A stretch of DNA of 11,109 nt, taken from Chloroflexota bacterium (lineage in GTDB: Bacteria > Chloroflexota > Anaerolineae > Anaerolineales > UBA4823). The notes under the pieces are model-generated. The model saw only the letters and a program-made list of their open reading frames with translations, ran no database searches and was not told where the DNA came from. Positions 6,609 through 11,109 of the stretch are shown here, one piece after another. Made by a program: the position numbers and the translations under genes. Location of the stretch: assembly GCA_030613705.1 (NCBI GenBank), contig JAUWLJ010000036.1, positions 1-11,109 of the forward strand, written 5' to 3'. The stretch's first letter is position 1. Each line of letters starts with the position of its first letter.

Positions 6609-7084
6609 TTAGCCTGAATCAGAATGAATTTGCAGAATTAGCTTTACAAATATTGGATGATGGCAATTCCCTTAGATTTCGGGCTCACGGCGAAAGCATG
6701 AATCCATTCATACGCAACGGAGACATCCTCGAAGTCCAACCAGTCTCCGGGGATACCTGCCGGCGTGGTGATGTTCTGTTGTGCAAGTTAGAGGGTCAGA
6801 GAATAATCGCTCACCGGGTGATTTCGATACAAGGGGAAAAGGGTCAGCGATCGTTGGTTATGAAAGGTGACTCTGCGCTATGTGAAGATGGAATAACAAA
6901 TTATGAGCAGGTATTAGGAAGGGTTGTCTCTCTGGAGAGGGAAGGTAAGGAGATTCGCATAGATTCAACGAAGCATCGATTATCGGCATTGGTATGGAAT
7001 TATTTAGCACCCTATTCTTACAGGTTATATTGGAAACTGAATTCAATAAGGCGCAGACTTAACATTTTTATTCAGCCGATGTGA
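6605..7084 (+). CDS. S24/S26 peptidase-like protein of the RiPP cassette
   Basis: The 159-aa product has the signature 'GESMNPFIRNGDILEV' (29-44) with candidate nucleophile Ser31, then 'RRGDVLLCK' (53-61), 'IIAHRVISI' (67-75) with His70, and 'KGDSALCED' (87-95) with acidic residues Asp89 and Asp95. The order Ser, His, Asp is that of the ER/archaeal-type branch of the S26 signal peptidases rather than the Ser-Lys bacterial type. No N-terminal membrane anchor is seen; the C-terminus (about 127-156) is aromatic and basic and might lie at the membrane. ATG overlaps the preceding stop as ATGA, with AAGGG at 6596-6600, so translation is coupled. Such proteins recur beside PqqD and HprK-like genes. 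Leader cleavage of the 58-aa peptide is a reasonable guess, but a non-peptidase role cannot be excluded. Confidence 0.78.
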   Translation: MISLNQNEFAELALQILDDGNSLRFRAHGESMNPFIRNGDILEVQPVSGDTCRRGDVLLCKLEGQRIIAHRVISIQGEKGQRSLVMKGDSALCEDGITNYEQVLGRVVSLEREGKEIRIDSTKHRLSALVWNYLAPYSYRLYWKLNSIRRRLNIFIQPM

Positions 7085-7092
7085 GATAACCG

Positions 7093-7305
7093 CAATGTGG
7101 GAGATCGCCACGCTTCACTCGCGATAACACGCAGTCCGGGTGTTATTCTGAGTGCTGTTGAAGGATATCCGATACGCAGCATCCCTTCCGTGTGTCGCTG
7201 CGAGGAGCGTCCTTTGCGACGAAGCAGTCCCCAACATTGTGGGAGAGCGCCACGCTTCGCTCGCGATGACACGCAGTCCGGGTGCCATCATGAGCTTATC
7301 GAAGA
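7093..7305. repeat. Degenerate REP/MITE-like intergenic repeat, two direct copies
   Basis: A block of about 70 bases at 7093-7163 recurs at 7235-7304, offset 142 bases. The first 49 bases differ at only about four positions; later bases are more diverged, with a 1-base indel. Between them, 7192-7235 reads GCTGCGAGGAGCG...GCGACGAAGCAGTCCCC, which is roughly the reverse complement of the block CGCTTCGCTCGCGATGACA at 7252-7271. The whole is therefore a degenerate inverted arrangement. GCGAGGAGC/GCGACGAAGCA elements of this kind are dispersed palindromic repeats in many bacterial genomes. It lies between two transcription units, where such elements often sit. Confidence 0.7.
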
Positions 7306-7347
7306 ACTCCACAGTGTGATATCCATCAGGAGTTAGGATGAGATATT

Positions 7348-7384
7348 CTTTAGAAGTTGAATTTATAAGTTGACTTTAGAAGTT
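7348..7384 (+). repeat. 11-bp direct repeat upstream of the C25 protease gene
   Basis: CTTTAGAAGTT occurs at 7348-7358 and 7374-7384, 26 bases apart, in the AT-rich 5' flank 20-60 bases before the ATG. A TTGACT (7370-7375) lies between, but no matching -10 is found. The repeat may be a regulator site, or the remains of a duplication; evidence is weak. Confidence 0.4.
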
Positions 7385-7404
7385 CAGTAAAGAGGGTATT
7401 TCTT

Positions 7405-10400
7405 ATGGTCAAACGAATATTAGCGCTATCTCTAGCTGTAATTGTTTCCCTGATAGGGGTAGTCATAATCATAAATCAGGCCGCTCATGCGAGAAGTTTA
7501 TCCGAAAATGAGTCGCAAAAACCACGAGCGGGAATAAAGGTAATCGAATCGAGCAGTTCAAGATTGGTATTGGAGTTAGTTATCGATGAATTTCAGGTCG
7601 AGCAAACATCTGTGGATGGGGAAATCTGCCAGGTATTAAAAGTCGAGGGTCTGGGTGAAAATGATCAACTCGGTCAACCGCGTTTACCGGTGCAGGGGGC
7701 AATGTTCGGAATTCCGCCAGGGGCTGATCCGCTGGTTGAAGTGTTGGCAGCCGAGCTAGTGGAGCTTCCCGAAAGTTATAATATCTGCCCGCTAACGAGT
7801 CCAATCTATGATCAGAACCTTCATGATGAGTTTATCCGTAAGGATGATCAGATAACCTGGGATCAAGAAATTTATTCCAGCGATCAAATTTACCCCGCTG
7901 AAATTGCTGACCTGGTCTCCACCGGTTTTATTCGCAGTCAAAGGGTGGCTACGTTGCGCCTGCAGCCCTTTCAATATAATCCCAAACGCGGAAAAGTGCA
8001 TTACTATAAAAGATTGCTTGTGGCGATTAATATTAATGAGGATGAGCGTTTAGAAACTCAATATGAAACATCTTCCATAAACGAAGGTCCATTTGAAGAA
8101 TTGCTCAGCAATTCGCTTCTCAATTACGACCAGGCTCGCCATTGGCGCCAAAAACCATCTTTTTCGCCTTCAATCTATAATGCTTTCTTATCCGTGAACC
8201 AGCCATTCTATAAGGTTGTGGTTGATCAGGACGGGATCATCCAGGTGACTTATGCAGATCTTCTGGAGGCAGGAATACCCCCAGAAACCCTTGATGGTCT
8301 GGATCCGAAAACGTTTCGCCTGCTAAACGGGGGTCAGGAAGTGAAGATACACGTCGAAGGGCAGGGTGACGACAGATTTGACAGTAACGATTATCTACTG
8401 TTCTTCGGTCAGAAAGTGAGTAGTAAGTTTACCGAAGAAAATATCTATTGGCTGTCCTGGGGTGTTACAACCGGTCTTCGTATGCAGACTGTCGATGGGA
8501 CGCCTTCTGGGGACTGGCCAGTTCCGGAGGAATTTAAAACCACGGTACGTATTGAAGAAGACCATCTTTATAGATCGCCACTATCCAGCGGTGCTGATAA
8601 AGACCACTGGTATTGGGATTTCATACCTGTGTACCAAGGAACCTCGATATCTAGAACATACGATACAGTGCTGCAAAACATTGCTGGGACAACTGTTTCG
8701 GCTACAGTGCGGGTTTTGCTTCAAGGTGATATCGCCTCGCCTGGACACCATGCAAAGATTTATCTGAACGACGTTTGGATTGATGAAGCCGAATGGGAGT
8801 TAGGAACCGAGCATTTATTTGATAAAAAAGTATCTCAAAAAACCTTGAATGAAGGTCAAAATTTTATAACCGTTGAGGTCTTACGAGGAGAGGTATCTTC
8901 CGATTACAACTACATTTATGTCAACTGGTTCGAGATTGATTACTATGATACTTACACCGCCGAAAATGATGTGCTGCTCTTCGACGTTGAACAATCCGGG
9001 ACATCGGAAATCCATCTAGATGGTTTTACATCAAACATAATTGAGGTTTTTGATATCACTGAACCGTACGCGCCTGTCAGCATTTCAGTTCGATCCGACG
9101 GAGGGGGCTCCTTCAGCTTCAAACAAACGATTAACCAAGAACACGCGTACATTGCTTTGACGACCGATGAACGACTGCCTCCTGTGGAAATATTTGAAGA
9201 CACACCCTCTGATTTGGTCAATACAGATAACGGCGCCGACTATATAATTATCACACCTGGTGAGTTTTACACTCAAACGGGGCCATTAGCGGCATGGCGA
9301 GCGGGGCAGGGACTGCGAGTTGAGGTTGTGAAGCTGCAGGACATTTTCGATGAATTCAATTTCGGTGTTTATGACCCGGAAGCCATTCGCAGTTTTTTGA
9401 GTTACGCCTATTTTTCTTGGACACCGCCGGCACCTGCTTATGTGTTGCTGGTTGGGGATGGAAATTACGACTTCAAAGACAATATGGACAGGGGTGATCC
9501 AATTTTCATCCCGCCTTATCTGGACGAGGTCGACCAATGGAAGGGAGAAACGGCGACTGACAACCGCTACGTCTGCGTTAATGGTGATGACATACTGCCG
9601 GAGATGCACATTGGTCGCTTGCCGGTAAGATCTGCCCTCGAAACTGAGGCGATGGTTGGGAAAATATTGGCTTACGAACAGAACCCGCCGACCGAGCCCT
9701 GGAATGCCAACATATCCTTCGTGGCGGATGATCCAGATCCAGGACCTGAAGGAAATTATCCTCTCTTCTCCGACAACATCGCCGATAATTTTGTGCCTTC
9801 AGCTTACACATCTGAGAAAATTTATAATGGGGTCACCCACAGCTTAACTGAGGCACAGATTGCAATTATCGATGCATTCGATCAGGGGAGTCTGCTGATT
9901 AATTATATCGGACACGCCGGGGTACAGTTTTGGGATTATCCACCATTGTTTCACATTGACAATATACCATCTCTGGCAAAAAACAACCGATCGCCTTTTA
10001 TAGTCCCCATGACTTGTCAGGAGGGCTATTTTATCCATCCACAACCACAACATGCTGATTATTCTTCTCTTGGTGAGAGTATCGTGCGCGCGGATGGAAA
10101 AGGCGCTATTGCCAGCTGGTCGCCTGCGGGGTTTGGACTTCCTGCAGGTCATTATTACCTGAACCGGGGATTGTATGAAGCGATATTCTATAACGGCGTG
10201 ACTCAGATAGGTCCGGCTACGACTCAAGCAAAGATGTATCTCTACGCCGAAACTAGTGAAACCAGCATACATAGAGATCTTATTCAAAATTATATCCTCT
10301 TCGGCGACCCGTTCACAGCCCTGCATGTTCTCAGACCCGATCTGGAGGTATCCAAAACTGTGGAACCAGCCGGGTCGGTTGACCCTGGTGACTTCATTAC

Positions 10401-11109
10401 GTACACCTTAGCCTACTCGAATACAGGTGACGGACCATCAACCCAGGTAGTAATTTCCGATACACTGCACGAGGCGCTAATAAATCCCTTTGTAAGCTCT
10501 TCCGGAGCAACCTTCACACAGCGTCCAGGAAGCAGGTACGTGTGGGATGTGGAGGACTTATCGCCAGATGAAGGGGGGATGATTACGATCACCGCTCAGG
10601 TAGATCCTGGATTTGAAGGGGTTCTATTGAATACAGCAATGATTGCCGCAAAAGAAGAGGAACTGGAAACTGGCAACAACAAGGACGAAGTTTACACGAT
10701 TGTAGGTAATCCGCCAATTCCAGATCTGGAGGTATCCAAAACGGTGGAACCAGCCGGTTCGGTTGACCCGGGTGACTTCATTACATATACCTTAACCTAC
10801 TCGAATACAGGCAGTGGACCATCTACCCAGGTAGTAATTTCTGATACGCTGCCGTTTGCACTGAAGAACATAATTGTAAGCTCTTCTGGAGCAATTATCA
10901 CCGAACGTCCAGGGAGCAGGTATGTGTGGGATGTGGAGGACTTATCACCAGATGAAGGAGGGATGATAACTGTCTTCGCTCAGGTAGATTCGGGATTTGA
11001 AGGAGTTCTTGTTAATTCAGTAACGATTGCTGGAAAAGAAGTGGAACTGGAAACTGGCAATAACGAGGATGAAGTTTTCACGATTGTGGGTAATCCGCCC
11101 ATTCCAGAC
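7405..11109 (+). CDS. Secreted gingipain-type (C25) cysteine protease with DUF11 repeats, 3' end outside window
   Basis: The frame is open for 1235 codons from ATG 7405 to the last base; AGAGGG (7391-7396) is the Shine-Dalgarno. Residues 1-29 form a signal peptide ending in an AHA cleavage site. Residues about 40-140 resemble the C25 propeptide ('GQPRLPVQGAMFGIPPGA'). The Peptidase_C25 domain (about 610-965) shows 'YIIITPGEF', 'YVLLVGDGNYDF', 'TDNRYVCVNGDDILPEMHIG' and 'LINYIGHAG' with His837, then 'VPMTCQEGYF' with Cys871; the 34-residue His-Cys spacing closely matches the gingipain RgpB active site. From residue 978 on there are DUF11 repeats of 128 residues. Inferred role: an exported protease held at or near the surface; bond specificity cannot be read. 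It is separated from the RiPP cassette by the repeat region and probably has its own transcription. The type of C-terminal anchor lies outside the window. Confidence 0.9.
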   Translation, partial: MVKRILALSLAVIVSLIGVVIIINQAAHARSLSENESQKPRAGIKVIESSSSRLVLELVIDEFQVEQTSVDGEICQVLKVEGLGENDQLGQPRLPVQGAMFGIPPGADPLVEVLAAELVELPESYNICPLTSPIYDQNLHDEFIRKDDQITWDQEIYSSDQIYPAEIADLVSTGFIRSQRVATLRLQPFQYNPKRGKVHYYKRLLVAININEDERLETQYETSSINEGPFEELLSNSLLNYDQARHWRQKPSFSPSIYNAFLSVNQPFYKVVVDQDGIIQVTYADLLEAGIPPETLDGLDPKTFRLLNGGQEVKIHVEGQGDDRFDSNDYLLFFGQKVSSKFTEENIYWLSWGVTTGLRMQTVDGTPSGDWPVPEEFKTTVRIEEDHLYRSPLSSGADKDHWYWDFIPVYQGTSISRTYDTVLQNIAGTTVSATVRVLLQGDIASPGHHAKIYLNDVWIDEAEWELGTEHLFDKKVSQKTLNEGQNFITVEVLRGEVSSDYNYIYVNWFEIDYYDTYTAENDVLLFDVEQSGTSEIHLDGFTSNIIEVFDITEPYAPVSISVRSDGGGSFSFKQTINQEHAYIALTTDERLPPVEIFEDTPSDLVNTDNGADYIIITPGEFYTQTGPLAAWRAGQGLRVEVVKLQDIFDEFNFGVYDPEAIRSFLSYAYFSWTPPAPAYVLLVGDGNYDFKDNMDRGDPIFIPPYLDEVDQWKGETATDNRYVCVNGDDILPEMHIGRLPVRSALETEAMVGKILAYEQNPPTEPWNANISFVADDPDPGPEGNYPLFSDNIADNFVPSAYTSEKIYNGVTHSLTEAQIAIIDAFDQGSLLINYIGHAGVQFWDYPPLFHIDNIPSLAKNNRSPFIVPMTCQEGYFIHPQPQHADYSSLGESIVRADGKGAIASWSPAGFGLPAGHYYLNRGLYEAIFYNGVTQIGPATTQAKMYLYAETSETSIHRDLIQNYILFGDPFTALHVLRPDLEVSKTVEPAGSVDPGDFITYTLAYSNTGDGPSTQVVISDTLHEALINPFVSSSGATFTQRPGSRYVWDVEDLSPDEGGMITITAQVDPGFEGVLLNTAMIAAKEEELETGNNKDEVYTIVGNPPIPDLEVSKTVEPAGSVDPGDFITYTLTYSNTGSGPSTQVVISDTLPFALKNIIVSSSGAIITERPGSRYVWDVEDLSPDEGGMITVFAQVDSGFEGVLVNSVTIAGKEVELETGNNEDEVFTIVGNPPIPD
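10339..11106 (+). repeat. 384-bp tandem coding repeats (DUF11 modules) in the protease gene
   Basis: Two in-frame copies, 10339-10722 and 10723-11106, each encode 128 residues starting with 'DLEVSKTVEPAGSVDPGDF'. The period is exactly 384 bases, and the codon for Asp that starts a third copy is the last one in the window. DNA identity between the copies is about 85% by eye, with the first 25 residues identical except where the copies later diverge around 'DTLHEALINPF' versus 'DTLPFALKNII'. This points to fairly recent duplication of a stalk module, and the repeat number may vary between strains. Confidence 0.9.

Larger units (their letters stand above)
7085..7404. other. Gene-free stretch between the RiPP cassette and the C25 protease gene
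   Basis: No real gene is supported in these 320 bases. The first two thirds are the degenerate REP/MITE-like repeat described separately. Short frames through it give the low-complexity 'VIASEAWRS' peptide that is a common false translation of such repeats. The last 70 bases are AT-rich and hold an 11-bp direct repeat and the Shine-Dalgarno of the next gene. No hairpin followed by a T-run is visible after 7084, so I see no rho-independent terminator. Confidence 0.6.

Noticed and set aside
5537..7084. Lasso-peptide cluster
   Set aside because: The HprK-like and S26-like genes fit, but no asparagine-synthetase-like cyclase or B1/B2 protein is present, and the maturase is radical SAM.
7072..7336. 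Three overlapping frames of 65-79 codons on both strands, including a 'VIASEAWRS' peptide
   Set aside because: They lie inside the REP-like repeat, have no ribosome binding sites, and match the well-known false translation of such repeats.
9844..10326. 160-codon frame on the minus strand
   Set aside because: It is antisense to the catalytic part of the C25 domain, whose sense frame has conserved motifs; the antisense product is basic with no domain pattern or start signal.

Overview
The window most resembles a Chloroflexota genome, probably Anaerolineae. That is an inference from the gene mix, not from any marker gene: surface proteins built of DUF11/conserved-repeat domains with LPPTGG motifs, a sortase fused to such a protein, a gingipain-type (C25) protease with DUF11 repeats, a PqqD/radical-SAM RiPP cassette, and a degenerate REP-like intergenic repeat. 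Base composition is moderate.

Layout. Positions 1-3685, minus strand: two tandem paralogous surface-protein genes. The upstream one (3685-995, 896 aa) carries four DUF11-like domains, an LPPTGG motif, two membrane segments and a complete sortase domain (His798, Cys861, Arg874) in one polypeptide. The downstream one (987 to beyond base 1) has two such domains and LPPTGG, and is cut by the window edge just where its membrane segment begins. Positions 3686-4036: a divergent control region with a promoter facing each way. Positions 4037-7084, plus strand: a compact RiPP-type cassette made of a PqqD-like recognition protein, a radical SAM/SPASM maturase, a 58-aa Cys-containing precursor peptide (5537-5713), an HPr-kinase-like protein and an S24/S26 peptidase-like protein. 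Positions 7085-7404: a gene-free stretch holding a degenerate REP/MITE-like repeat and an 11-bp direct repeat. Positions 7405-11109, plus strand: a secreted C25 cysteine protease followed by 128-residue DUF11 repeats, running off the right edge.

How the genes may work together. The PqqD-like protein would bind the leader of the 58-aa peptide and present it to the radical SAM enzyme, which would crosslink the Cys-bearing core. The kinase-like protein could phosphorylate the product; the peptide ends in serine, the residue phosphorylated by HprK-like kinases in some lasso-peptide clusters. The S26-like protein is the only candidate leader peptidase seen. The precursor has its own near-consensus promoter (TTGATT, 17 bp, TATAAT with an extended -10 TG) and a strong Shine-Dalgarno, next to a perfect 15-bp tandem duplication, so it is probably made in excess over its enzymes. 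No exporter gene is present. The flanking sortase-fusion and C25 genes are cell-surface genes; a functional link to the RiPP is possible but not shown.

The most interesting items are the small precursor gene within this enzyme set, and the sortase that carries its own apparent sorting signal on the same side of the membrane.
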